Assembly: GCF_000757605.1 (NCBI RefSeq)
Contig: NZ_JQAK01000002.1
Coordinates: 1-47,640 of the forward strand
DNA from: Candidatus Paracaedibacter symbiosus
GTDB lineage: Bacteria; Pseudomonadota; Alphaproteobacteria; Paracaedibacterales; Paracaedibacteraceae
Direction of reading: 5' to 3'
DNA: 47,640 bases
The notes under the pieces are model-generated. The model did not search any database. It was given only the letters and a program-made list of their open reading frames with translations, and was not told where the DNA came from. This document shows positions 9,301 to 16,550 of this stretch, in pieces (position 1 is the stretch's first letter; the number at the start of each line of letters is the position of its first letter). The translations under genes were made by a program, and so were the position numbers.

Positions 9301-11367
9301 TAAAATATGGCCATTGGATTGAGGTATTTTCTCCTCTAAAAAATCGATTCTAGGAACATTGTCGTAAATAAGCAGATAGTCTCCTACTCTTGCCAAGCTT
9401 TTTTTAATATGGCCTATAATCTTATCATCCGAATCCTCTGCTTTGAAGGAAGTTTTAAGTTCTCCTTCTTCGCAAATAGTTTTATAACCCTTAATCAGGC
9501 TCTGCTCAGTTTCGCTTAGGATCCAATAAATATACTTATAGGCTTTATTGTCTAGCGCATCATAAGCATATTTTAAAGCCAGATAGGTCTTACCCACTCC
9601 TCCCATTCCGGAGACAGAAGCAGAAATAATTGTTGTCTGTGACTCTTCATGGAGCTGCTCCCATAAGAGTGTTAGATAGCTTTTTTCTGATCCTTCAGGA
9701 AAACTTTCTTGGAAATTCTTAGGACGATCAGGCAAATTATTTGAAGGAACGGTTTCTATGACTGGTTTCCATGGACGAGGATTAGGCTTTTCTAGGGGTA
9801 GAAGATTAGGAATTGGCATACCCAAAGTTTGGGCTTGTTTGCGATACTGTTCTGCTTTCTTTAGGTCTTGGGTTTTACCCGGGTCAGAATAAAAAAGATA
9901 AAGCTCCTTAACCGCCTCTTTATCCTTTTGTTTTGCTGCCTTTGTGAGAAAGTATAATCCAGAAGTAATACTTTTAGGAACTCCCAATCCATCAAGGTAA
10001 CATTTTCCTATCAGAAATAAGGACTTGGGAGATTTACGGGGATTTTCCGTTTGCATATGAAGATTAAAGGCTTCCAGATAATTTTGGGGAGTGCCTTTTC
10101 CTTGACTATAGCAATCTGCTAAGCTTAATAACATATGATCGGGTACTGTGTCACTAGCAGTGATCACAGCATTATAAAAGCAGGTAAACGCCGCTTCATA
10201 TTTGTCTTGTTGAAAAAAGGTGTTCCCATGGTTCCACCACTCATCTGCTGTAGCCATTCCCCCCACCTTAGTGAGTGGCAGCAATGTTGGTGGCGGTATC
10301 CCATAATCAATAGCTTGCCTTAAATGATAAGTCTTTATCCAATTGATAATTCCCTCAAACTTCTCTTTTGTAAGGCGAACCCCCTTATTCTTACCACCGG
10401 CGCCTCCCTCTGTATGAATACCAATGGTAAAAATGTTAGTTTGGTCTGGATTGGTTGGACTGGGCCATTGACGCCAAATGGCGCCGCCGCTTTGCCCAAA
10501 AGAGGTCGTAATGCTATAGGTAATAGTTTCAGAAGTAAATACCGTCTCTTGAGTTTCATCTTTCCCTTCCCACATTTCGGTTGAATAGTAATCTTTACTC
10601 CCTTTTTCGCCAGGATAACCTGTTGCAGTAATTTCCCACTGATCAAAGTAGGTATCGGGCGCGTAAAGTAATCCTGACCACCCGGCTTCATTCCCGACCG
10701 CTCGATCTAGGATAACCATTCCCAAATCATAATCATCCTTTTTGCGTGACTTAGGGTCCAGCCATTGTTGATGACAAAGCAGCATACATCCTTTGCTATA
10801 CCCAAACGGAAAGTAATTTCCTTTTCTACCTGGGGTAAACCAAATCTCCTTGGCCCATTGCCCTTTATAATAAAGATTATGGCCTGCGGTTAAGACATGG
10901 TTAGGCCCTACCAAAATACCAGAGCCAACAGTTATCTCTTCTTTTTCAAATCGCATCATGAGATGACCGTGAACACGGTGGGGCCACTGGGAGGGGTATA
11001 GGACTTGACCCCAATTGTCTGAAGAAGAGGAACCACTTTGTTTTCTTGATTCTGGTTCTTCCGTTGTGACTTTGGCTACTAATCCGTCTTGAATGACGTA
11101 AGGAATAGTGGGCAGTTCCCCTTGGTGAGAATTATCTTTCTGCAAAGAAGCTTGTTGGGGTTGGTAACAAAACGTATATTTGAGTTTTGAGGTGCCTTTT
11201 ACAAAAGGGTCTAGTTTCTCAACATACTCAGGACCTTTTCCTTGTCGAAGGTCATGCCTTTCGTCCATGGCCTCAGCAAATGGGCAACAACATAAGGCCG
11301 TAAAAGAAATAAGAATACGGCATAATATATAATTAAGGATATGAGTCAGTTGGTGATGTAAGAACAT
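6394..11367 (-). CDS. Secreted multidomain protein: trypsin-like protease, Sel1/TPR, NB-ARC NTPase, HEAT-like repeats
   Basis: 1657 residues. A signal peptide (ILCRILISFTALCCCPFAEA, cleavage before MDERHD) is followed by a trypsin-like protease domain (about 120-350) with intact triad: TAGHN His163, DYDLG Asp214, GQSGG Ser293. Sel1/TPR-like helices fill about 370-516 (SLADCYSQGKGTPQNYLEAF, LIGKCYLDGLGVPKS). An NB-ARC module spans about 550-890: P-loop GMGGVGKT (Lys593), Walker B YLLIYDN, ILITSR sensor, GNLPLAL, and FSIHRLVQLVLR in the place of the MHD motif. From about 1130 to 1600 come alpha-helical units of about 40 residues with a recurring AFCKVNPSEPKKFA-like core, HEAT-like. This is an NLR-type layout (effector, switch, repeats), but with an export signal. 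The start is fixed by a near-perfect ribosome site. It stands alone. It may be a secreted effector acting on host protein, or an envelope protease; an intracellular defence role fits less well with the leader. Confidence 0.9.
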   Translation of the reverse strand: MFLHHQLTHILNYILCRILISFTALCCCPFAEAMDERHDLRQGKGPEYVEKLDPFVKGTSKLKYTFCYQPQQASLQKDNSHQGELPTIPYVIQDGLVAKVTTEEPESRKQSGSSSSDNWGQVLYPSQWPHRVHGHLMMRFEKEEITVGSGILVGPNHVLTAGHNLYYKGQWAKEIWFTPGRKGNYFPFGYSKGCMLLCHQQWLDPKSRKKDDYDLGMVILDRAVGNEAGWSGLLYAPDTYFDQWEITATGYPGEKGSKDYYSTEMWEGKDETQETVFTSETITYSITTSFGQSGGAIWRQWPSPTNPDQTNIFTIGIHTEGGAGGKNKGVRLTKEKFEGIINWIKTYHLRQAIDYGIPPPTLLPLTKVGGMATADEWWNHGNTFFQQDKYEAAFTCFYNAVITASDTVPDHMLLSLADCYSQGKGTPQNYLEAFNLHMQTENPRKSPKSLFLIGKCYLDGLGVPKSITSGLYFLTKAAKQKDKEAVKELYLFYSDPGKTQDLKKAEQYRKQAQTLGMPIPNLLPLEKPNPRPWKPVIETVPSNNLPDRPKNFQESFPEGSEKSYLTLLWEQLHEESQTTIISASVSGMGGVGKTYLALKYAYDALDNKAYKYIYWILSETEQSLIKGYKTICEEGELKTSFKAEDSDDKIIGHIKKSLARVGDYLLIYDNVPRIDFLEEKIPQSNGHILITSRIQEGWDHSTLRLDVFQPQDSIDYLFKAINMASQNKIERNPDNEEKASQVATELGNLPLALSHAAAYIIRKRSGETQYNFNDYYDEFRQKLIALLQPNFRYSKSKKPINHEYLILTTLKMAENLISDTANQLLTYFAYLDPDSLLKASFLSLVTDKDELDTVFEDLTIFSLIKNNGSSFSIHRLVQLVLRTEQEKEENLEKLVNLFSRMLSSFFDMYRMSFNEDRIKELKFEEFDKWYKEGSSLHSNLEIIDTHIQRLFKNEKLNAKQRLNLRVGLYTLQMLLSDPLGSLRSKILERLAWKEADQPQKILRTGNIIDDELQSREINLNPKLCKKIKKIMPFIFSLDLPNKETNKIIHLCAKIDSWKDVEFVNSFKALWTDKYLYRDLYYEIGLMVEALGKLEEPSKLPELLKDINQLMHKTEKEMSVLDKAKIISAFCKINSSRYSSFTEAIMFLYTHKTGEYEWVDIIEAFCEVNPPEPKRFANSILPLFTLKMDGSELGDVIKAFCKVDSLKLSDFVETLSPLFTLERSEYELKSLIEGLGKIGPSQLSEFIDAIQSLLNQVTTDKCGKNQLIISFFRVNPCDPKKFVNSILPLFTTKIEDDYEWGEVIEALGKVNPSQLYDFVDAIQFLLKQGIDSRYGKANFIKAFCRVNPFEPQRFADSIRSLITSEMSAYGFAKLIEAFCGAELSQLSQSISLIKSQFTSEMDEIKKAEIIKSFFVVKEAKSPPIYRLQKDIDPLSPPEKKKYSLENLINTNSKVFFGKEIEPSRLHMTIEDIFPLLADKIDIIDISMFINIFCNLEPSKPKKLAKIIVPLLSSSMLDFKYNAIIVRAFCNLNPSEPKKLAEVIARLISPEMEQKYKARIIEAFGKVNPSQPETFASYIGCLLDTVIKDRSIWEDLLDCLLVVPVEKRMDVCDKFVLFWNLYREKEDAILDEDKWLHPLIKIILDKRKPDLIKILEKVL

Positions 11368-11370
11368 GCG

Positions 11371-11379
11371 TCACCTCCT
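11371..11379 (-). promoter_or_regulatory. Near-perfect Shine-Dalgarno for the NLR-like gene
   Basis: AGGAGGTGA on the minus strand, complementary to the full 16S 3' end, lies three bases before the ATG at 11367. It fixes the start and predicts strong translation; other genes here have much weaker sites. Confidence 0.75.
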
Positions 11380-11555
11380 ATTTCTTTCCTTATCGCATAG
11401 GAGAAAATAATTTGATTGTTTAAAAACAATCAATTATTAATCTTGGAGGAAATTATCCCGGTTTCATTGTATGAGGAAGGAACTTTAAAAGACCTGTAAA
11501 AAAATGTTACCGGGGGTACCAATCCCACCTTATCGGTGGATCTTGATGCAACCCC

Positions 11556-11658
11556 GTGCGACACGAAGTCGCCAATAAGAGCTGTGGTGCTCTTAATAAT
11601 AAGAAAACACCACCATCTATGCTGCTGGATGAACCTACGATCCTGAATAAAGTCGCAC
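11556..11658 (+). ncRNA. Structured segment upstream of IS110 transposase, candidate RNA
   Basis: GTGCGAC (11556-11562) can pair with GTCGCAC (11652-11658), closing a 103-base domain. Inside it AAGAGC/GCTCTT (11577-11582 with 11589-11594) forms a 6-bp hairpin whose loop bases GTGGT can pair with ACCAC at 11609-11613, a plausible pseudoknot. No coding frame explains the stretch. It may belong to the left non-coding end of the IS110 element; recombinases of this family use an element-encoded guide (bridge) RNA. Pairing was found by eye only. Confidence 0.35.
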
Positions 11659-11792
11659 ACAATCTCCTGGCGGATCTTGTTTTATATGTAAGAAACAGAA
11701 TCAGCCCTGCTATTGTGTGGATGTCGGAGCTACTTTGAGAGTTATGACCGTCCGCTCAATGGCGTCTTGTACCCGTAATAAAGTCTGGTCTT

Positions 11793-11897
11793 GGGGCTTG
11801 TGGTTTTTATATTGATGGATCGTAAGATACCTCGTTTAGGAGATTATACATTTCAAACCACCCCAACTATAGCAGCTCCGGCAATGGCCTAAGCCCC
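11793..11897 (+). ncRNA. Nested-stem leader directly upstream of IS110 transposase
   Basis: GGGGCTT (11793-11799) pairs with AAGCCCC (11891-11897), and directly inside it GTGGTTT (11800-11806) pairs with AAACCAC (11855-11861). The structure ends 8 bases before the ribosome site CGGAGG (11905-11910) of the transposase. It could be part of a bridge RNA or a translation-limiting leader. I cannot assign target- and donor-binding loops by eye. Confidence 0.35.
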
Positions 11898-11917
11898 ATA
11901 TAACCGGAGGTTTTACA

Positions 11918-13288
11918 ATGAGCAAGAAAAAAAGCGCTAGTGCAAAAGGGTTGGAAATGATTAATCTTGATGCGGCAGGTATAGATATTGGCTCAAAAAT
12001 ACATTACGTTTGCGTCCCAGAAGATAGAGATAGTGTACGCATAAGATCATTTGGCAGCTTTACTGAAGACATAAATATGATGGCAACATGGTTAAAGAAA
12101 TGTGGAATTAAATCTGTAGCTATGGAATCTACAGGTGTTTACTGGATTCCAGTATACCAAATACTTGAACGCGCAGGATTTGAAGTTAATCTTATTAATG
12201 CTCAACATGTAAAAGGTGCACCTGGACGCAAAAAAACTGATGTCGAAGATTGTGGTTGGTTGCAAAAATTACATAGTTATGGATTGTTGAGAGCTTCATT
12301 TCGGCCTGATGATCAGATTTGTGTTCTTCGTAGCTATATACGTCATCGAGCACGTTTAATTGAAAGCGCGTCAAGCCATGTTTTGCGTATGCAAAAAGCT
12401 TTAACGGAGATGAACATACAGCTCCATAACGTAATCAGCAATATTACTGGCGCTACTGGTACAGCTATTATTAATGCGATTCTTACAGGTGAACGTGACC
12501 CGATTAAATTAGCCAAATTACGAAATAATGGGATCAAAAGCAGCGAAGACGTTATTGCCAAATCATTGAATGGTGATTATCGGCAAGAGCATCTCTTTGT
12601 ATTGAAGCAAGAGTTTGAATCATACAATTTTTATCAAAAACAGATAGAAGACCTTGATAAAGTAATTGAGGTTTATTATCAGGAACTTGACAAAAAAGAA
12701 AATAAAGAACCATTAAAAAAGAAGAAGCGTAGGTTATCATCTTCAAATATTCCTAAATTTAATCTTAGGGAAAGCTTATATGCGCTTATAGGTGTAGATT
12801 TTACGGCTATTCCTGGTCTGAACGAGCTTACAGTGCAAGCTATTACAGCAGAAATTGGCACAAACATGAGCAAATGGCCCACAGAAAAGCATTTCACGTC
12901 ATGGTTGGGTTTAAGTCCTGCAAATAAAATTAGCGGTGCAAAAATATTGGGGAGTAAAACCAGAAAGGTAAAAAATAGTGCATCTAAGGCATTTAGATTG
13001 GCAGCCTGCTCTGCAGGGAAAACTCAAACGGCAATTGGGGCATTCATGAGGCGAGTAAAAAGCAAAGCAGGAGCACCGAAGGCAATTACGGCAACTGCCA
13101 GAAAAATAGCATGTTTATTTTATAGATTGCTTAAATACGGCCAAGATTATGTTGAGCAGGGTATAGAATGCTACGAAAAGAAATATAAAGCAAATTTAGT
13201 GGGGAAATTGGAAAAACTGGCAAAACACCTCGGATATGATTTGATAGAAAAGATAGAAAAACAAGGATTTAATATAGGTGTTTCTTAG
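11918..13288 (+). CDS. IS110-family transposase (DEDD recombinase)
   Basis: 456 residues. The N-terminal RuvC-like domain carries the acidic set GIDIG Asp23, AMEST Glu70 and KKTDVEDC Asp108/Asp111. The C-terminal Tnp20-type domain has IPGLNELTVQAITAEIG and WLGLSPANKISGAKI, with the candidate catalytic serine in the ISGAKI segment. A lysine-rich insert (about 245-285, KKENKEPLKKKKRRL) makes it longer than the commonest members of about 330-400 residues. The frame is intact, with ribosome site CGGAGG seven bases before the ATG. It is flanked by about 400 bases of structured non-coding DNA upstream and about 350 downstream, so it looks like a complete and possibly active element; exact ends are not resolved. 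Confidence 0.93.
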   Translation: MSKKKSASAKGLEMINLDAAGIDIGSKIHYVCVPEDRDSVRIRSFGSFTEDINMMATWLKKCGIKSVAMESTGVYWIPVYQILERAGFEVNLINAQHVKGAPGRKKTDVEDCGWLQKLHSYGLLRASFRPDDQICVLRSYIRHRARLIESASSHVLRMQKALTEMNIQLHNVISNITGATGTAIINAILTGERDPIKLAKLRNNGIKSSEDVIAKSLNGDYRQEHLFVLKQEFESYNFYQKQIEDLDKVIEVYYQELDKKENKEPLKKKKRRLSSSNIPKFNLRESLYALIGVDFTAIPGLNELTVQAITAEIGTNMSKWPTEKHFTSWLGLSPANKISGAKILGSKTRKVKNSASKAFRLAACSAGKTQTAIGAFMRRVKSKAGAPKAITATARKIACLFYRLLKYGQDYVEQGIECYEKKYKANLVGKLEKLAKHLGYDLIEKIEKQGFNIGVS

Positions 13289-13640
13289 GAGGAGAGCGGA
13301 TCGAACAACGCAGCGAAGCACGATGTGCGGGATTTGAGGCGTGAGTCAAGAATCCTCCTGATAGCCGAAATCAGGTAAGCGCTAGTTAGCTGATATGCCG
13401 AAGACATCTGAACCTGCGTCAAAAGACCGAAATAGCCGATAGAGGTAACGGCTAACACCCCTTATGGAAGCAGGTAAGTGAGAGGGGGTGACTCTCTTCG
13501 CAGCCATCAATGTTTCCCGGTCGCTAGCAGGCGGCTAAGTCAGCGTGCTCTTATGGCGGAACGCGGTAAGCCGGTAGAACTCCTCTTAAAGGGACAGTCA
13601 ATCGTAAGAAAGACCTATGGTTCTGCCGGTAAATGATGCT
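13289..13640 (+). ncRNA. Structured non-coding sequence downstream of IS110 transposase
   Basis: About 350 bases with no plausible frame on either strand but many short hairpins, for example CCTGA...TCAGG near 13354-13375 and TAGCC...GGCTA near 13430-13455, with a purine-rich texture typical of structured RNA. In the IS1111 branch of the IS110 family the guide RNA lies downstream of the transposase gene, so this is a second candidate for it. It ends before the ISL3 remnant. Confidence 0.35.
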
Positions 13641-13758
13641 CGAGAAAGCAAAAGCTTCTTTGTAATGAAGAGGATACGGGTTTAAACGTTACCCGGCACG
13701 AAAGTGATCCCACTTCGAGCAGGTCTTCAATGGTGAGAGAACTTGGAGAATCGATTTT

Positions 13759-13905
13759 ATGAAAGAACGCAAAAACAGTGGCTTTGTTGAAGGACTCAAT
13801 AATAAAATCAAAGTAGCTAAAAGAAGATGCTATAGACTCTTCAAAGCAAGTTCTCTCTTTCAACGACTACATTTGGACTTAATGGGGTTTAAGAAATTTG
13901 CGTAA
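13759..13905 (+). pseudogene. ISL3-family transposase, C-terminal remnant
   Basis: A 48-residue frame reads ERKNSGFVEGLNNKIKVAKR, then RCYRLFKASSLFQRLHLDL and a stop. This is the conserved tail of ISL3 transposases (GFVEGLNNKIKVxKRRCYG.F...LFQRxxLDL), with the catalytic Glu in VEGLNNKIK. The rest of the gene is absent, so the fragment is a relic at the right border of the IS110 insertion region. Confidence 0.7.
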
Positions 13906-14040
13906 AATTTTATCTTCACTAGAAACGCAGAAGAGCCAGAATTATCCAGGTTCCTTTATTGTTATCTCCCATGATGAGGATTTTTTGTCCTTAATACAGA
14001 TCACACACACAATCTCTGTTAACCAGTTTTTAGCGAGGAA

Positions 14041-15000
14041 ATGATGAGCAAACTTATTAAAAATATTAAAGTTATGCCTTATAATCCAGAATGGCCACAG
14101 CAGTTTGAGGAAGAAGCATGCCTCATTAAAGAGGCACTGGGAGATAATTGCTTGGCCATTCATCATGTCGGCTCTACTTCTGTTCCTGGACTTGCGGCAA
14201 AGCCTAAAATCGACATTATTGCCATTATTCAGGATCCTGATAAGACGATAGAATTTTTAGAGCAAGCAGGTTTTGCTTATAAAGGCGAATGGAATATTCC
14301 TTTTAAATATGGATTTACCAAGCGGGGCGAAGTTTTTATCAATCTGCATGTATACGAAAAAGATCATCCAGAGATCGAATTAAATCTTTTATTTCGTGAC
14401 TATTTACGCACCCATCCATCGGCTCGGGACGAATATGCAGAGCTCAAGTTCACTCTGTTAAAAGATCAGGCCTCTTTCAAAAAGAAAGATTCCTTATTTT
14501 CTGGATATAATTTAGGCAAAAATGAATTCATTCGAAAAACCCTCAATCAGGCAGGGTTTAACCGTTTAAGATTTATGAAGTGTACGCATTATGCCGAATG
14601 GGATGCGGCAAAACAGTTTCGCCAATATTATTTCTTTGATAAAGTTCCCGTGGCTGATCCTTATACATGGACTTTTAATCATCCTGATCATGCTCATTTC
14701 GTGCTCTACCACGGGATCGAGATTATTGGTTATGCTCATCTTCAACTGTGGCCTGAAAGACGATCAGCTCTACGCATTATCGTTATTGACGAAGAAAAAC
14801 GCCATCAAGGATATGGTAGTCAGTTTTTAATGATGATTGAGAAATGGTTGAAAGCTCAAGGGTATCAAAGACTTCATGCAGAATCCTCACCAGCGGCTTA
14901 TGCATTTTATCAAAAGTATAGCTATAGCGAAATGTCCTTTGATGATCCAGATAATCACCCAAGTTACCCCCAAGATATCCCCATGGGAAAAATATTATGA
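14041..15000 (+). CDS. GrpB-like nucleotidyltransferase fused to GNAT acetyltransferase
   Basis: 319 residues. Residues 8-170 are a GrpB/UPF0157 domain: PYNPEWPQQFEEE, the nucleotidyltransferase-like motif HHVGSTSVPGLAAKPKIDI (about 41-59) and ELNLLFRDYLRTHP. Residues about 205-319 are a GNAT domain with IIVIDEEKRHQGYGSQFL (acetyl-CoA binding R/Q-x-x-G-x-G/A type) and HAESSPAAYAFYQKYSY. Its stop overlaps the start of the next gene by four bases (ATGA), so the two are translated together. Paired with an AadA-like enzyme this suggests small-molecule modification, perhaps drug inactivation, but the substrate is unknown. ATGATG gives two adjacent starts. Confidence 0.85.
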   Translation: MMSKLIKNIKVMPYNPEWPQQFEEEACLIKEALGDNCLAIHHVGSTSVPGLAAKPKIDIIAIIQDPDKTIEFLEQAGFAYKGEWNIPFKYGFTKRGEVFINLHVYEKDHPEIELNLLFRDYLRTHPSARDEYAELKFTLLKDQASFKKKDSLFSGYNLGKNEFIRKTLNQAGFNRLRFMKCTHYAEWDAAKQFRQYYFFDKVPVADPYTWTFNHPDHAHFVLYHGIEIIGYAHLQLWPERRSALRIIVIDEEKRHQGYGSQFLMMIEKWLKAQGYQRLHAESSPAAYAFYQKYSYSEMSFDDPDNHPSYPQDIPMGKIL

Positions 15001-15794
15001 AAGAGAAGCATTCACTTACCCCTTGTGCTGATATCAATGTTTTTCTTGAGAGTTTTTGTGAGGAGATACAATCTCTTTTGAGGGATAATCTGGTTGGAAT
15101 ATACTTGTTTGGTTCGTTAGTTTCTGGGGGTTTTCACGAAAAAAGCAGCGACATTGATCTCTTTGTTGCTGTCCATTCTCTCCTTCAGTCAACCGAATTA
15201 GATGCTCTTAAGCACTGTCATCAAAAAATAGAGGGTAAAAATCAGAAATGGGGAAAGCGATTGGAGTGTTCTTATCTTCCCGTTATTATGCTTACCTCAT
15301 TATTATCATCCAAAGATCCTCGTCCTTATGTCAATGAAGGTATTTTTTATGAACAAGCCCATTATGGCAATGAATGGATTATTAATAATTACCTGCTGAT
15401 ACATAAAAGCATACCTCTTATAGGCCCTAATTTTAAAACCTTAATGCCACCGATTCCTATCGCAGAAGTGCAAAAAGCCTGTATCAGGGACTTGCTTCAA
15501 GAATGGTACCCAAAAATAAATAAGTCAAATTGGTTGGATAATAGTTATTATCAAGCCTATCTGGTTTTAAATCTCTGTCACATTTTGTATACAGTTTGTT
15601 TCGGAAAAATAGGAACTAAGAATGAATCAGCTGCGTGGGTCAAACGCACCCATGGCGAACCTTGGAACCCTCTTATTGAAAGTGCTCAGCAATGGCAATT
15701 GGGTAAAGAGATGCCTTACAAAAAAGAAGCTATTCAGTTTACTCAATTTGTGATGCGAGAGGTTAAAAAGGTCCCTCTCTTTAAGGAATTTTAA
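14997..15794 (+). CDS. AadA/ANT-like aminoglycoside nucleotidyltransferase
   Basis: 265 residues, the usual length of streptomycin/spectinomycin adenylyltransferases. The nucleotidyltransferase core reads IYLFGSLVSGGFHEKSSDID with GS at 39-40 and metal-binding Asp52/Asp54. The C-terminal helical part (DLLQEWYPKI...WVKRTHGEPWNPLI...) fits the AadA C-terminal domain that positions the drug. Start and the previous stop overlap (ATGA). The family adenylylates aminoglycosides or aminocyclitols; whether this member does so, or acts on another hydroxylated substrate, cannot be judged from sequence. Confidence 0.85.
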   Translation: MKEKHSLTPCADINVFLESFCEEIQSLLRDNLVGIYLFGSLVSGGFHEKSSDIDLFVAVHSLLQSTELDALKHCHQKIEGKNQKWGKRLECSYLPVIMLTSLLSSKDPRPYVNEGIFYEQAHYGNEWIINNYLLIHKSIPLIGPNFKTLMPPIPIAEVQKACIRDLLQEWYPKINKSNWLDNSYYQAYLVLNLCHILYTVCFGKIGTKNESAAWVKRTHGEPWNPLIESAQQWQLGKEMPYKKEAIQFTQFVMREVKKVPLFKEF

Positions 15795-15902
15795 ATAATA
15801 TCAATCTGATGTCAGTTAAACTTGTTACCAATACTCTGGCAGATGAATATGGCAAGTAATTCAGAACAGACTTTTGCTTATGGTGAAGAAAGGTTAACGC
15901 TC

Positions 15903-16022
15903 ATGAAAAATACCTTATTGACGTTTGTGATTTTGCTGACATTTTGGGTAAAGAGTTCGACGTTTGCTGCAGAACTCGTCCTTCTCAAACCAACAGAACC
16001 GGATTATTTTGCTTTTAACTGA
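15903..16022 (+). pseudogene. Truncated gene for an exported protein (signal peptide only)
   Basis: A 39-residue frame: MKNTLLTFVILLTFWVKSST, then FAAELVLLKPTEPDYFAFN. The first 23 residues are a convincing signal peptide ending in FAA. The frame runs straight into the degenerate integrase at 16004, so it is probably the 5' stub of a larger gene cut by that insertion rather than a complete small protein. No family recognised. Confidence 0.4.
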
Positions 16023-16550
16023 TCGATGTCGCTCTCTAAGCTCAATATCGATGTATATTTATCAGTGATGGCTCCTGACCCGTACCCGGCATCATCCCGG
16101 ACGTGCTCACGCGGTCTACGTTTTACATCGTCTGAGATGCCGGTATGCCTTAGCCAATGAACTGTAGCTTCCGTTAAAGATTCTGCTTCTTCTGTGAGGC
16201 CCATCTTTATTAAGGTTATTAACAGCTCGATCAAAGCATGACTGAACTATTTTACGGATGTAAGTGGTAGAGCCAATACCTCCTTGCCCTTTTGCTTTTG
16301 GCAATATAGGAGGCAGATCAGCAGGTGAGGGAAGGGCGGATAACCCTAAGTATTTTCGCCATCTCTTCAACGCTTCTAACATGGAGTCACTAACAGCAAT
16401 TTGCCTCTGCTTGTTACACTTGCCAACAGTCGTAAACCACCAATTTTCCTCACTATCTCTATAGAAGTGGTTCATTGTTGGGCTCCATTGTTTGTTTGCA
16501 GAGAGTTCAGAAATTCGCAGATACAAAGAGTACAGAGCTGACATAATCAA
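16004..16550 (-). pseudogene. Tyrosine site-specific integrase, N-truncated and frameshifted
   Basis: The frame from 16550 gives LYSLYLRISELSANKQWSPT (first catalytic Arg in LRISEL) and TTVGKCNKQRQIAVSDSMLE (conserved Lys region). After DG it shifts by one base into LTEEAESLTEATVHWLRHTG (H-x-L-R-H box), VRDDAGYGSGAITDKYTSI and a stop. Dropping one G from GGG near 16198-16201 restores the frame, so the lesion may be a homopolymer error. The N-terminal core-binding domain is missing: the frame is closed by an in-frame TGA about 40 bases upstream, beside the intron start at 16608. The nucleophilic Tyr is probably in DKYTSI. It marks an old genomic-island or phage-type integration. Confidence 0.75.

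Noticed and set aside
11556-11562. GTGCGAC upstream of IS110 as the 5' end of another group II intron
   Set aside because: No RT gene, domain V or AY-type 3' end accompanies it, and the segment pairs within itself as a local RNA fold.
11430-11660. Minus-strand 76-residue frame upstream of the IS110 transposase
   Set aside because: No ribosome site or family features, and it overlaps the structured RNA candidate.
13615-13863. Minus-strand frame of 82 residues
   Set aside because: It lies opposite the ISL3 transposase remnant, has no family features and no ribosome site.
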